NCBI GenBank assembly: GCA_947359465.1
Contig: CANAIC010000151.1
Span: 62,001 to 126,000, forward strand
Reading direction: 5' to 3'
DNA length: 64,000 bases
Origin: Metellina segmentata
Lineage: Eukaryota; Arthropoda; Arachnida; Araneae; Tetragnathidae
Shown here piece by piece: positions 10,831-20,366 of this stretch. Each line of letters starts with the position of its first letter. The stretch's first letter is position 1. Position numbers and translations under genes: made by a program. Below the pieces are notes generated by a model. The model was not told where the DNA came from. It did no database searches and was given only the letters and a program-made list of their open reading frames with translations.

Positions 10831-11538
10831 ATGGAAGTGTTGGACCATATTCTACAACCCGTTTCACCCTGCCCTTCTATGGAGAGTATCGATCCAGAAC
10901 CGGATGCTGAACCCCTTGCTGAGACTGCTGCTGCTGCTGGTGGTGGTAATAATGACGATGATTACGATTGTGGTGGGAATGCACCACCCCAACGGTTCCA
11001 TCCGCAACGGTTCCATCCGCAACGATTCCATCCCCAACGGTTCCACCCGCAACGGTTCAGTCCACGCTATCGTCCACGGTTCAATCCGCAGCAGCAGTGG
11101 ACGGGTCCCCCACGCCGTTTGCCCGATTACAGCCGCAGCTTTATAGCGAAACGACCCAATGTGCAAACCTTTTTTCACAAGGGTGGCATGGCGGCATTGT
11201 GTTTGCGGGATCAAAGTTACACCCTCACGAACGGAGCCGTTTCCTATAGCGTCGACGATAGTCCAGACTATGCGACCACCTTGTTGGAGAACGTGACGAC
11301 GTTGGGAGTCAGCAGGCTGTACGTCACCGACGCGTCGACCAAAGCCCAGTGGAAGGCGATAACGGTCGGTTTGAGCCCTTACCACCCCATCAAAAATGTG
11401 CAAGTCGTCTTGTTGACGAACGCGAAAGAACACGACAAGTGCATGTTTTGTCATGAAGCGCGGTGTCATCGTTGGAATGCAGTGGTGGGGGGTGTGAGTG
11501 AGATACTGCACGCACCCCTCAACCCGATCAAACATTAA
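10831..11538 (+). CDS. Family A protein with HPQRF repeats
   Basis: It has 235 residues from the ATG at 10831, the in-frame ATG at 10807 being too close to the TATA. The N-terminal half is acidic and then low-complexity: about five copies of a five-residue HPQRF repeat and Arg/Pro-rich sequence. The C-terminal domain of about 125 residues matches 9349-9954 closely: YTLTNGAVSYSVDD, LGVSRLYVTDAS, and the C-x2-C-x3-CHRWNAVV cluster, ending LNPIKH. The cluster is a plausible zinc site. Paralogues lie on both strands, suggesting duplication with inversion. Function unknown. Confidence 0.8.
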   Translation: MEVLDHILQPVSPCPSMESIDPEPDAEPLAETAAAAGGGNNDDDYDCGGNAPPQRFHPQRFHPQRFHPQRFHPQRFSPRYRPRFNPQQQWTGPPRRLPDYSRSFIAKRPNVQTFFHKGGMAALCLRDQSYTLTNGAVSYSVDDSPDYATTLLENVTTLGVSRLYVTDASTKAQWKAITVGLSPYHPIKNVQVVLLTNAKEHDKCMFCHEARCHRWNAVVGGVSEILHAPLNPIKH

Positions 11539-12108
11539 AATGATGTTAATAAAAATTTTTTTTGTCTGTATTCTAGTGGTGGTGTGGTTTATTTCACAAG
11601 ATTCTAGGGTCAATGTTTCTCAAATCTCGATGGGTGCACGTTTCTCAAATCTTGAGTCTATGGCTGGAGAGTGGAAATGTGGCCAGAGGGGTTTGCACAC
11701 TTTTCCCACAACGAATGGTCGAGGAAAAAAATGTTTTTTTGTTTTAGGATCAGTAGTAGTACTATTACTATAGTTAGAGTAGTGCTATTTTTATTTCTTG
11801 GTACAGTATGAGGCTATATTCCTCAGCTCATTTCCACAGTTCATGTTTGTTCAAGAAAAGGGCTTTAAAAACGTTTTTCCTTAGGTGTATAAACCAAAAT
11901 GTTTTCCATTCGGGGCATTTTTTAAAAAAAAAACGTGGGCCCAAAAAGACACATTAAATTTGCATGTGTGAAATGGATGCTAATTTCAAGAAAAGGTTTA
12001 AAAAAAACCGGTACGAGTGGCGTGTTTGTTTAGGTAGGATCCTGATGGGTTTTTTTTATAAAAAAAGGGGGGTCTTTAAAAATCGTAGGAGTTGGGTGGA
12101 TTGGGACC
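11539..12108. other. No gene seen; spacer with promoter of 12109
   Basis: Short frames here are not convincing. A TATAAAAAAAG at about 12057 lies 52 bp before the ATG at 12109 and is the likely promoter. Confidence 0.55.
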
Positions 12109-13755
12109 ATGAAACCCACAAAGTATGGAGATTTAATTCGACATTGTAAATTTGCAGTTCCATGCGTGAAATGTAACAAAAAGATGGTACCAAGAGAAAT
12201 GATCCGACATTTGAGTGAAATGCACGCTGTAAAGTGTAACGGCCAGTGTCCTTGGTGCCTCGAGTTTTCGTGGAAGCGGGGTGACGGTCAAGATCATTAC
12301 CAACACCGGTATGATTGCTTGGACATGAAATGCAATGGTATCAAGCCTCAATTGCGAGGTGAAAAGCGAAAAGAGAAGCAAAATGAAATAAAATGGACTA
12401 TGAAACCAGATTATGAAAATTGGATTCAAAATCCACATGTCAATATCAAAAAATATGCTGAAAAGATGCCTGCTGAAGTGTATGCAGAGGTGAGTACACC
12501 GTTGACGAATCCGTTACCCGTTCAGTCGGGTTTCTTGCAAAATGCCTTGGAATTCGATCCGAGATTGAATATCGAATGGCAATGGGTCGTGTTGCACCAT
12601 GTGGGTCAGACGCGACTGGTATGGTTTCACCTGATGGTTCGTGCGGGCGCTATCCAGAGTTTGATGCGGCTGCGTGAGAACCTTGTGGATAAAATATGTT
12701 TTCTTCCGTATTGGTGTGTGTGCGATGGATTGCTCAACAAGGACCCTCTGTATATGTATCACAAACATATGATTTGTTATGTTCCATTAGAGCATGCAAA
12801 AGAATTTAAACGTCATTGGTCCAAAGTCAAAATGGAGGCAGGAATGGTCGTACAAAGAAAGATACCTTGCAAATTCTTCGTAATCATAAAGTCGACGCAG
12901 CATTTGATCAATGCCATGCGGTACGTGAGTGACGTGAAATCGCATTGCAATTGGAATGATGAGATGGCTAAAGAAGGAGATTTGTTTAGTACGAAAAAAA
13001 GATTGAAACCGGTTAGAACGAAAGGAGGCGTGCATCATTTTTATATAAATAAACCCATGCCGGAGTGTGCGGATTTAATCATGTCTGTTAGTTACTTGAA
13101 TGGTTTAAAGGAACATGTACATTTGAAACATCTCAATAGCGCTCCTTTGGATGCGCTTCGGGTTTGGAAATTTTGTCATGCAGGCCACAGTGTTTGGCAT
13201 ACGGATTACAAAAACATTTCACCCGTGCGTCAGTTTATCCTACCGCTTTTAAAAGATAAGCAATTGGATTGGTGTAACAGTTTTGTGTACACTCGGGACG
13301 CGGTGTTGCCTAAAAATTTTATAATGTTGAATGAGCTGATTGTACCGATTAGAACAAACAAGTCTCTCTTAGAGTTGGATACCATGGCGTGGAATGAGTA
13401 TCAAGTAAAGACTAGAAACGCGCTGATGGATTCGGTTTTCAAGGAACCCTTTCGATTTGGTAAAAAGCAGCAAGAAATTTTGACTGCGGTGGAACGGGTT
13501 CGTACCGAATTAGGGGCGAAACTAGATGCTATTATGGAAGAAGATCGACACATTATTAAGGAAAAAGATGCAATTATTGAAAGGGAACGAAAGGCAATTA
13601 AGGAAAAGGACGATATTATTGAAAGAGAACGACAAGTAATTATGGAAAAAGATAACATTATTGCACATGTACGAACAGAATTGATGAGAAAGTTTGAAGG
13701 AAAAGACAAAAAAATAATATTGGACTTGATGCCATCATTGAACATGCTTGGATAA
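12109..13755 (+). CDS. Zinc-finger and coiled-coil protein, 548 residues (family J)
   Basis: The start is the ATG at 12109. Residues 19-39 form a C2H2-type finger (C19-x2-C22-x11-H34-x4-H39), followed at once by C43, C47 and C50 and by nearby His residues that could form a second site. A large central domain of about 350 residues has no known relative that I recognise. Residues from about 450 to 530 are a charged heptad coiled coil built on IIxEKD and IIERER repeats. The broken copy at 6462-8130 keeps about 80 percent of the sequence by eye. The 3' flank is shared with that copy and ends in an A(n)T(n) tract. It could be a nucleic-acid-binding or ubiquitin-pathway protein; this is not shown. 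Confidence 0.85.
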   Translation: MKPTKYGDLIRHCKFAVPCVKCNKKMVPREMIRHLSEMHAVKCNGQCPWCLEFSWKRGDGQDHYQHRYDCLDMKCNGIKPQLRGEKRKEKQNEIKWTMKPDYENWIQNPHVNIKKYAEKMPAEVYAEVSTPLTNPLPVQSGFLQNALEFDPRLNIEWQWVVLHHVGQTRLVWFHLMVRAGAIQSLMRLRENLVDKICFLPYWCVCDGLLNKDPLYMYHKHMICYVPLEHAKEFKRHWSKVKMEAGMVVQRKIPCKFFVIIKSTQHLINAMRYVSDVKSHCNWNDEMAKEGDLFSTKKRLKPVRTKGGVHHFYINKPMPECADLIMSVSYLNGLKEHVHLKHLNSAPLDALRVWKFCHAGHSVWHTDYKNISPVRQFILPLLKDKQLDWCNSFVYTRDAVLPKNFIMLNELIVPIRTNKSLLELDTMAWNEYQVKTRNALMDSVFKEPFRFGKKQQEILTAVERVRTELGAKLDAIMEEDRHIIKEKDAIIERERKAIKEKDDIIERERQVIMEKDNIIAHVRTELMRKFEGKDKKIILDLMPSLNMLG

Positions 13756-13816
13756 GTATTAAAAATTCCCCCACATTGTTGGCACTACCCAAAATTATTT
13801 ATCATGATATATTTTG

Positions 13817-13886
<70 letters not shown>
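13817..13886. repeat. A(n)T(n) tract
   Basis: A34T36 between family J and family B genes. Confidence 0.95.
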
Positions 13887-13941
13887 CCTTGGAGTGTGTA
13901 TAAAAACGTCTTGCTCGTTCGTAGGAATCATTCTTGCCATC

Positions 13942-14406
13942 ATGATTCATATTGATTATACCGTTTCCATTGACTGGATGTGGCACATGAACACGTTTAA
14001 ACCCATGGAGTTGGTGTTTGTGTCCACTTACGACTTGTCCATCGTCCATGTGGTGCGACCGAATATGGACAGTTTAACGTTCACGTACCAGGACGTCAAA
14101 AAGAACTTGACGTTGGCTCGCCACCCTTTTCAAGAGGAATTGAGTAGCAACAATGTTGACGTGTTTTACGCGCCCGAGGACCTCCTGGAGGATTACCTGC
14201 CAAACGCGTTTTACGAAATGCACTTGAAAGGCCAGGATGGATGGGATTCCGTCATTGGAACGGACGACTGGGCCACTTATATGTACTTGGAACCGTTGCT
14301 TGGTTCCAAGCTGATGTACTTGGGATCGACTGCCAGTGCCGAATTGAGAGCACTGACAGAAGCGAAGGCGTTACATTATTCGCAACGGTGTCCCAGTTTG
14401 GTTTGA
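13942..14406 (+). CDS. Family B protein, 154 residues
   Basis: The frame is open through the upstream T tract, but a GTGTATAAAAACG box lies at about 13895-13907, so the first ATG after it, 13942, is chosen. It aligns with 10006-10404 over its length: YTVSIDWMW at the N-terminus, SLTFTYQDV in the middle, and VIGTDDWATYMYL near the C-terminus, followed by a short Leu-rich segment. It has no signal peptide or membrane segment. Function unknown. Confidence 0.8.
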   Translation: MIHIDYTVSIDWMWHMNTFKPMELVFVSTYDLSIVHVVRPNMDSLTFTYQDVKKNLTLARHPFQEELSSNNVDVFYAPEDLLEDYLPNAFYEMHLKGQDGWDSVIGTDDWATYMYLEPLLGSKLMYLGSTASAELRALTEAKALHYSQRCPSLV

Positions 14407-14511
14407 AAAAAATATTTTTTTTTACATCTTTGAAAAAAGTTTGACCCGCATTATTGTGGAAGTTTATTGAAACTATTTTTAGATGACTCTCAAAAATAAT
14501 TTTAGATGATG

Positions 14512-14626
<115 letters not shown>

Positions 14627-14719
14627 AAATATTATGAGAGTCAGCATTTTAATAAATGTTTACAATGCAGAAATAAATATTTGTTTTGACGTGGTATAAA
14701 TGATATAATGACGTGTTAT

Positions 14720-14745
14720 GTATGACGTCATCTGGGTATAAAAAG
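14720..14745 (+). promoter_or_regulatory. CRE palindrome and TATA box
   Basis: A perfect TGACGTCA at 14723-14730 is followed by GGTATAAAAAGG at 14735-14746. This is a textbook cellular CREB/ATF-type promoter, so transcription of this gene may answer host signalling. Confidence 0.7.
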
Positions 14746-14777
14746 GCCTCGCTCACACACACTCGCTTTCTTCCCAG

Positions 14778-15119
14778 GTGTGGGCTGCAACATGTGCAAC
14801 AAATATTAAAAAAACTGCAGATTTTTCAAAATCGTATATTACGTACGATAGCGAAAGCCCCTGGTTTGTTCGAAATGAAGTCATTTATTCGGATTTCGAA
14901 ATTAAACCCGTTGCTGAATTTATGAAGCACCTTTCGATTAAATTCTTTGAAAAACTTCCTCAAGTTACAAACGAAGCATTGAGGTCACTTCCACCTTATG
15001 ACCCAACTGTTAGAAGCTCGCAGAAAAGGCCTATAGCCGTTCTGCATCAACAGTTTAATACTTATCCACAAAGGCCGAAACGCCGATGTGGAATGTTTCG
15101 TTTGGCTCTTGATGACTAA
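14778..15119 (+). CDS. Small basic protein, start unclear
   Basis: A 113-codon frame runs from 14778 but has no ATG until 14922 (65 residues from there). The first ATG after the TATA, 14792, opens only a five-codon frame. The sequence CTTTCTTCCCAG just before the frame looks like a 3' splice site, so a spliced leader is possible. The C-terminus is basic and Pro-rich, with QKRPIAV, recalling PQRPIAV in the small protein at 25189. I do not recognise it. Confidence 0.35.
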   Translation: MWAATCATNIKKTADFSKSYITYDSESPWFVRNEVIYSDFEIKPVAEFMKHLSIKFFEKLPQVTNEALRSLPPYDPTVRSSQKRPIAVLHQQFNTYPQRPKRRCGMFRLALDD

Positions 15120-15668
15120 GACTTCATTTCCCCCCCATTTAAACCTCTCATTTGCATTTCCCAATCTCATGGGACGCGAGTGGACACCATTAAGCCTGGG
15201 TTAGGACTTGATTGGACCCATAATTAGATCACAGTTAAATTCTGTCCATAAAATTCTCTCAGTAACCCCCATCAAAGGGTTACCCTTGTATTTTTCCTTC
15301 TACCCATTGCGTAACGTGGTCACCTGATCACCAACAACCAATGGGAAACTTCTCAGCGCGGTTAAGCTGCATGCACCGCCTCTTTATTTTTCTCTGGCTG
15401 ATGAAAGTCACATGACTTGAAGCCACTCCCACTTCCTTACTCCTGCATACCAACGATGCTCGGAGCTCCACCCGTCATTCAGACGAAGGACTCCGAACCG
15501 CTTGGACTGCTCTCTGCTGTCAATCTGAGACAAGCTCCTGTCATCTACCGTCCACCGACCACCCCCCCTTATGAACTTTCTCGTTTCGATTATTTCTACT
15601 TTAGATGTGGAGATAAGCGGCGTGCTCCCTAAGTGACAGTCCACACTCGCTTTCATTCACACAGAATC
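15120..15668. other. Promoter-like spacer with a possible 58-codon frame
   Basis: The stretch holds CCAAT at about 15340, TTTATTTTTC and other promoter-like words, then an ATG-initiated frame at 15456-15632 that I cannot assign. It may be a leader or uORF of the family A gene at 15669. I see no other structure. Confidence 0.4.
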
Positions 15669-16166
15669 ATGAGCAGCACAAAGACGCCCGTCAAGAAGAT
15701 TCGGTACATTCCATACTCGGAATGGAATACCTACAAGCCCTCCTTCCGACCTCACCTGCCCAAGCATATGCAATCCGATGCAATCGCAGCAGCAGCAGCA
15801 GCAGCAGCACCTCAAGTGTACCACCACCGCATTCGTTTGGGGATTTTCTGCCATCACAATCATGGCTATACGCTATCGAATGGAATAACGTCCATTTGCC
15901 GAGATGCCGTCCTCGTGACGTCGGACATGCTGTTGCGGGACACGCGGGAACTGGACATTGGCCGCGTGATTTGCACGGACGCTGCAAGTTTGAAACTGTT
16001 TCAATCGAAAGCTTCCCCCTCCCTCCTGGCCTGGATGAAGGAAATTCCCAAAGAGTTGCGCTGTGGGATTTGTAAAAAACGCAACTGTCATCGTGCCAGG
16101 GTTGTGGAATGCGCACGAAAGTGTTTGAAAATGAAGTATATCGATAGGATTCCACATGCAGCATGA
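15669..16166 (+). CDS. Family A protein, divergent member, 165 residues
   Basis: I start at the ATG at 15669 rather than the upstream GTG. A poly-Ala run of eight encoded by GCA repeats sits near residue 40. The C-terminal domain keeps the family pattern: YTLSNGITSI, LDIGRVICTDAAS, then C-x2-C-x3-CHRARVVECARKC. It is shorter and more diverged than 9349 and 10831 and lacks the LNPIKH end. The extra Cys residues after the motif could extend a zinc site. Confidence 0.75.
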   Translation: MSSTKTPVKKIRYIPYSEWNTYKPSFRPHLPKHMQSDAIAAAAAAAAPQVYHHRIRLGIFCHHNHGYTLSNGITSICRDAVLVTSDMLLRDTRELDIGRVICTDAASLKLFQSKASPSLLAWMKEIPKELRCGICKKRNCHRARVVECARKCLKMKYIDRIPHAA

Positions 16167-16187
16167 TTTCAAGGCTGGTTTTTTTCC

Positions 16188-16266
16188 TCTATAGGATTTC
16201 CTCACCCCAGCGCCCTCTATAGGATTTCCTCACCCCAGCGCCCTCTATAGGAATAGCCTATAAAAG
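16188..16266 (+). promoter_or_regulatory. Direct-repeat promoter of the RING gene
   Basis: CTATAGGATTTCCTCACCCC with AGCGCCCT is repeated twice with a third partial copy (from 16190), and then CCTATAAAAGCC lies at 16256-16267, about 30 bp before the ATG at 16295. The repeats may be binding sites for an activator. Confidence 0.7.
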
Positions 16267-16294
16267 CCAGCTACACTCGAGGCAGAGCAGCACA

Positions 16295-16903
16295 ATGATT
16301 CCAACTGATGTCTATAGAGATCGCCAGATTGAAGCCTCGCGGCTTCGATCGTGGCGTAACCAGATGAATTTCACGGATTTTATGCTTCAGGCCAGCGTGG
16401 GTCTGCACCGAGCCCAACCCCCCGATGTGGTGCCGTTAGGAGTGAATTACCGACGGCTTCTCACCACCGTCTTGTTGGACATGTTTAGGGAAGCTCCCAA
16501 CCAGCACCTTTTCGAAATTGTGAATTGGAAATACCTTAAATGTACCGTGGAGACCTATGAGGAATGTATGGAGAGGCGCAATGGATGTTCAATCAAAGTA
16601 TATTGGTACGACATCATTCTACCCAAAATCTACGAAGCGGCCGCCAGTGCATTCCATCAAACGGATGGCCGTTTGCGCATTTCTCTGGAGCAATGGGAGC
16701 ATCTCGGCACTGTGATTCTGGAAGCGGTCTATGCCTACGACGGGGATGAGGATATGTTTGAGCAAGTACCCCCCTGCTCGATCTGCTTTGGATACATTTA
16801 CGAACTGTCGATCACGCCATGTGACCATCGCTTTCATAAACTGTGTTTGGAGAAGTGGACGAGGGAGCATGCCACCTGCCCCCTGTGCCGAACACCTTTG
16901 TAA
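16295..16903 (+). CDS. RING-H2 protein, probable E3 ubiquitin ligase
   Basis: It has 202 residues with the ATG 30 bp after a TATA box. The last 50 residues are a RING-H2 finger: C-x2-C in PCSICFGY, then the C-D-H-x-F-H-x2-C core, and C-x2-C in TCPLCRTPL. All eight ligands are present. The N-terminal 145 residues have no recognised domain; they are helical-looking and lack membrane segments. RING-H2 proteins recruit E2 enzymes, so this probably ubiquitinates a host or viral target. It stands among family A and B genes with conventional promoters. Confidence 0.9.
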   Translation: MIPTDVYRDRQIEASRLRSWRNQMNFTDFMLQASVGLHRAQPPDVVPLGVNYRRLLTTVLLDMFREAPNQHLFEIVNWKYLKCTVETYEECMERRNGCSIKVYWYDIILPKIYEAAASAFHQTDGRLRISLEQWEHLGTVILEAVYAYDGDEDMFEQVPPCSICFGYIYELSITPCDHRFHKLCLEKWTREHATCPLCRTPL

Positions 16904-16953
16904 ACAAAAAAAACACCAGTTGTGTGGGGGAATGTGTGTCCACCCCCACCCTC

Positions 16954-16999
16954 AAAAATGGGAGAGAGTCTGCCGGAGGGCAGGCTCTCTCCCATTTTT
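16954..16999. terminator. 20-bp hairpin followed by T run
   Basis: AAAAATGGGAGAGAGTCTGCC pairs with the sequence at 16979-16999 around a GGAG loop, with one mismatch, and the right arm ends in T7. It lies 50 bp after the RING gene stop. It may end the transcript or stabilise its 3' end; a bacterial-type terminator is not implied. Confidence 0.55.
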
Positions 17000-17050
17000 T
17001 TGGGTTGTTGCGAATGCCAAGGTTGGAGGAGGAAAAAAAATGTATTTGTG

Positions 17051-17084
17051 AAATAAATCTGCACAAAAATGGTGCATGTTAAAC
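17051..17084 (+). promoter_or_regulatory. Shared 3' UTR element with AATAAA
   Basis: AATAAATCTGCACAAAAATG then GTGCATGTTAAAC, downstream of the RING gene. It is the inverted counterpart of 9291-9325 after an unrelated gene. Confidence 0.6.
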
Positions 17085-17192
17085 ACGGCTTTGTGTGTCT
17101 AAATAATTTAGGAACATGTTAATCTACGCAAGGATGTTGAATATGGGGTGAGAATATATGTATAAGCATGGCTACAAAAATCGGATGAGGAA

Positions 17193-17225
17193 AAAACTTT
17201 TTTCAGGTCTCCTGAAAAAAGTTTT
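17193..17225. repeat. Perfect 15-bp hairpin upstream of 17285
   Basis: AAAACTTTTTTCAGG, loop TCT, then the exact reverse complement. It lies 60 bp before the ATG of the family D gene and may be in its leader or its promoter. Confidence 0.8.
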
Positions 17226-17284
17226 CGTGCCAAGAATGGGTGTTGTTTTTTTTTTTGCGATAGACATGGGTAATAAAGATAGAG

Positions 17285-17605
17285 ATGGAGTCCACTATCG
17301 AACTCGTCGGTACTTTGAATACCGCACTTGTTTCGACCGCTTGCATGAATGGACATGTGGATCGAGTCCAGTTCTGTTTTGAAGTGATGGGGGGCAAGTG
17401 GCGGATGCGATTGGAAAATGTTCCAGTGACGGATCCGATGCAGTGTATTTTGAAAACGCTCGGAGAGGAAACGAGTCGAGGCTCCTGGCGGATCGATTGG
17501 GATCAGGTTGACTGGACGAAAGTGATTCCTGGGTTGGGAGAAAAAACGGATCCACGCCAAACGTTTCCAGAATTTGATAGGTTGGAAGAAATGAAGATTC
17601 AGTAA
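17285..17605 (+). CDS. Family D protein, 106 residues
   Basis: It begins METS-like with TIELVGTL and has a GHVDRVQFCFE strand, an RLENVP segment and a W-x-ID-x-DQ-x-D motif near residue 80. The same order (TIQIVGSL, GHVQMRLE, MLENIP, WFIDVDQM) occurs in the gene at 42929, so the two are paralogues. No known domain. There is a possible TAATAAA box at about 17272. Confidence 0.75.
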   Translation: MESTIELVGTLNTALVSTACMNGHVDRVQFCFEVMGGKWRMRLENVPVTDPMQCILKTLGEETSRGSWRIDWDQVDWTKVIPGLGEKTDPRQTFPEFDRLEEMKIQ

Positions 17606-17700
17606 AATAAAAAAGTCAAACAAAACAAAGGTCAACTAAAGTGTCATGCGTTGCAACTGTAGAATATCTTTCGTCTCGATTCTAAAATGATTTTTAAATC

Positions 17701-17802
<102 letters not shown>

Positions 17803-17853
17803 CATTCTCGTCTTTATAAAACACTGGCAGCGAGTGCACCGGAAACAATAACC

Positions 17854-18318
17854 ATGGCGGATTACTGTCTCTCGTGTGACTGGAGTCTTTCGGGCAACAA
17901 TCCCGAACGCTTCACGTTTGTGGACACTCTCAACTGTGATGAGGTGGTCCAGATCAGCGTTGTACCTCAATGTATGATTGGATTTCATGTACCACCAATT
18001 TATTTGAATAGCTTCTTAGTGCATTATTTCTATCGATACTGTTTGCCGACTCACGATGGCCATTTGGCCATTATCGGTACGAATGAGGGAAAAACCTATG
18101 ACTTTTTGAGTCAACTTGGGTTCCAGGTGATTTGGGTCGAGCATCCACCCTTTGCGCTACTACCCTGTGAATTTAGAGCCTACAGGATGGCCTGCCAGAT
18201 CAAAGAGAAAAGGATTTTGGACTCGGTGCTGGATTTCATTCGGGAAGAAGAAGAAGAAGAAGGAAAAGAGAAACAGATGTCATGGATCCGAGAAGGAAAA
18301 CGGTTAAGGAGATATTGA
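17854..18318 (+). CDS. Family B protein, distant member, 154 residues
   Basis: The ATG lies in a strong ACCATGG context, about 35 bp after CTTTATAAAAC. The IIGTNEGKTYDFL segment near residue 75 matches the TDDW-x-TY-x-YL segment of the other family B members, and the N-terminal strands are similar in spacing; identity is low. The C-terminus adds a run of Glu residues and basic residues. It sits inside the 50-bp inverted repeats. Confidence 0.75.
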   Translation: MADYCLSCDWSLSGNNPERFTFVDTLNCDEVVQISVVPQCMIGFHVPPIYLNSFLVHYFYRYCLPTHDGHLAIIGTNEGKTYDFLSQLGFQVIWVEHPPFALLPCEFRAYRMACQIKEKRILDSVLDFIREEEEEEGKEKQMSWIREGKRLRRY

Positions 18319-18418
18319 AACAACTATGGAAAATGAATGTAACTAACATACTTGTAAAATATTTTTTTTCAATGAGTTTAAAAAAAAATATCCCCACTCT
18401 AAAATGTTTGTTTAGTCT

Positions 18419-18422
<4 letters not shown>

Positions 18423-18513
<91 letters not shown>
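18423..18513. repeat. A(n)T(n) tract
   Basis: A52T39, right side of the inverted-repeat cassette. The following 18514-18736 holds the right arm and a partial third arm, but no gene. Confidence 0.95.
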
Positions 18514-18516
<3 letters not shown>

Positions 18517-18736
18517 GGTTTTAAAAAAGGGACGAAAGATATTCTACAGTTGCAACGCGTGACACTTTAGTTGACCTTTGTAAGATGTTTTGAAAAAATA
18601 TATAATGTGTTGCAATTGTAGAACATTTTTTGAACCCAATGGTAGATATTTCGTGATGCACATTTAAATCAAAGTTGCTGTTGTTAAATTAGGCAAATAA
18701 AACACACGGTTCAGAACATGTATAAATTTTTTTTTA

Positions 18737-20056
18737 TTATTGTTTCAGAGTCAAGTCTAAAGCAGTTACAGGTTGGAAACCCAACAATTGCCTAGGACCA
18801 CAGGCTCGCTTCGGCATTGTCAAATCCAATGCAACAACATCAAGGCTCTGGGAGTCGTCCAAAGGGAGAAAATCCAATGGGGAAGGAAATGTTGGCTGTT
18901 GCTGGTTAAGTGACCTCATAGAGTATATAATATGGCGCTCCTTAGGTGAAAATAGCAGTGGTGAATGCTCAAGATGGTCCAGTGGCGGATGGTCCATTGG
19001 TGGCTGCGCAAGATGGTCCAGTGGTGGCTGCGCAAGATGGTCCAGTGGTGGCTGCGCAAGATGGTCCAGTGGTGGCTGCTCAGGATGGTCCAGTGGTGGC
19101 TGCGCAAGATGGTCCAGTGGTGGCTGCTCAGGATGGTCCAGTGGTGGCTGCGCAAGATGGTCCAGTGGTGGCTGCTCAGGATGGTCCAGTGGTGGCTGCT
19201 CAGGATGGTCCAGTGGTGGCTGCGCAAGATGGTCCAGTGGTGGCTGCTCAAGATGGTCCATTGGTGAATGCTCTTCAAAATAGGCCAAAAATTGATCATA
19301 CGCTTCCATCTCTTGGCCTTGATGTATGGGTTCTCCAAAGTATTCACTGGCCGTTTCTTCCGTCGATGGATGGGATATTTCATAGTCCGGTTGCGTTAAA
19401 TGGGTATGAGCTCTGAAATTCGTCTCACATGTATAGTGCGAGTCCACCACATCAAATGCAAAAATAGTTTTTTGCACTGATAGGATTAGATAGGTGGTGC
19501 CCGCTGGTATGATGTAGCATGTATTGGGTTGCAATACATATCGATTGTAGATTAGCTGGTTGTATGGATTCATACTCCTGTGGACGGGTTGTCGCACATG
19601 ATATTTGGGGCATTCGTATAAAAGCAGGGGCGCTGACGATAATTGAAATAAATGGGAATGATGGGCTGGCACCTGGCAAAAGCCAAAGGTGAATGATTTT
19701 TTGACGATAAAGAGATTGTCCACTTTGTAACATGTCCTAATATCTGTATTTTGCAGATTTCTTTCGGGATGATGTAATAATTTTTTACAAATTTTGTCCC
19801 ACAAGAGACTGGTGGGATTAAAAAAATTACAGTTTTTGGATTTAGATACTGCACGTTTGAAATTATCCAGTCTCTTGGGGTGTTTGACCCAGTCTTTATC
19901 GACAATATAATGGCAAATTCGATGCATTATGGGTTCTTGGTATACAATGAAAGCAGTGACTCGACCTGCCATTGCCAGTCCTTCAAAGGCTGCATTATGC
20001 TTGGGGAGCTCGAATTTTGCCACCTGGGCAGAGACGTGGGTCGGAAAGATATCCAT
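18737..20056 (-). CDS. Repeat protein with DHLAQPPL octapeptides, 439 residues
   Basis: The ATG at 20056 follows a TGTGTATAAAAGG box on the minus strand near 20088-20100. The N-terminal 240 residues look globular and have no recognised domain. About eleven tandem eight-residue repeats (DHLAQPPL or DHPEQPPL, 24 bp each, 18965-19270) follow, then a Pro/Leu-rich tail with two LDLT motifs. The near identity of the repeat DNA shows recent expansion. The opposite strand is also open across the repeat, but that is a by-product of its period. Function unknown. Confidence 0.85.
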   Translation of the reverse strand: MDIFPTHVSAQVAKFELPKHNAAFEGLAMAGRVTAFIVYQEPIMHRICHYIVDKDWVKHPKRLDNFKRAVSKSKNCNFFNPTSLLWDKICKKLLHHPERNLQNTDIRTCYKVDNLFIVKKSFTFGFCQVPAHHSHLFQLSSAPLLLYECPKYHVRQPVHRSMNPYNQLIYNRYVLQPNTCYIIPAGTTYLILSVQKTIFAFDVVDSHYTCETNFRAHTHLTQPDYEISHPSTEETASEYFGEPIHQGQEMEAYDQFLAYFEEHSPMDHLEQPPLDHLAQPPLDHPEQPPLDHPEQPPLDHLAQPPLDHPEQPPLDHLAQPPLDHPEQPPLDHLAQPPLDHLAQPPLDHLAQPPMDHPPLDHLEHSPLLFSPKERHIIYSMRSLNQQQPTFPSPLDFLPLDDSQSLDVVALDLTMPKRACGPRQLLGFQPVTALDLTLKQ

Positions 20057-20366
20057 GCTGGTGTGTGAGATTTGCTCTCACTCCCCGCCCTTTTATACAC
20101 AAAGAGCGCGCCAATGGCCTTGTGGGTTTTCACGCCCAGGAAGGATACTAACCTTGGGGATTGGCGTGGAAACCTTGGGTTTTTTCCTTACTAATATCGC
20201 GTCATACTACTGAGATTACGCCAACCTTGGCGTCAGACAAATGCCAATGAGAGCACGCCTGGGGTTTTTACGTCAAACCAATGAGATGGAGTTTTCCGCC
20301 CACGTGATCCTGTCCGTAAAGCGTATATATACTGGGAAGCCAGTCGGGGAAAGCACACTGTTAATC
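20057..20366. promoter_or_regulatory. Divergent promoter region
   Basis: It serves 18737 (-) and 20367 (+). It holds a minus-strand TATAAAAGG near 20090, a + strand GTATATATAC at about 20322, several CCAAT or ATTGG boxes, three AACCTTGG words and an inverted repeat ACGCCAA-CC-TTGGCGT at 20218-20233. Confidence 0.65.

Noticed and set aside
16954..16999. Bacterial rho-independent terminator
   Set aside because: The hairpin plus T run fits the form, but innexin, IAP and TATA promoters show a eukaryotic system, so only a generic 3' hairpin is claimed.
18916..19416. Other frames over the octapeptide repeat on both strands
   Set aside because: A 24-bp period keeps all frames open. The minus frame with a TATA box and a long unique N-terminal part is the gene.
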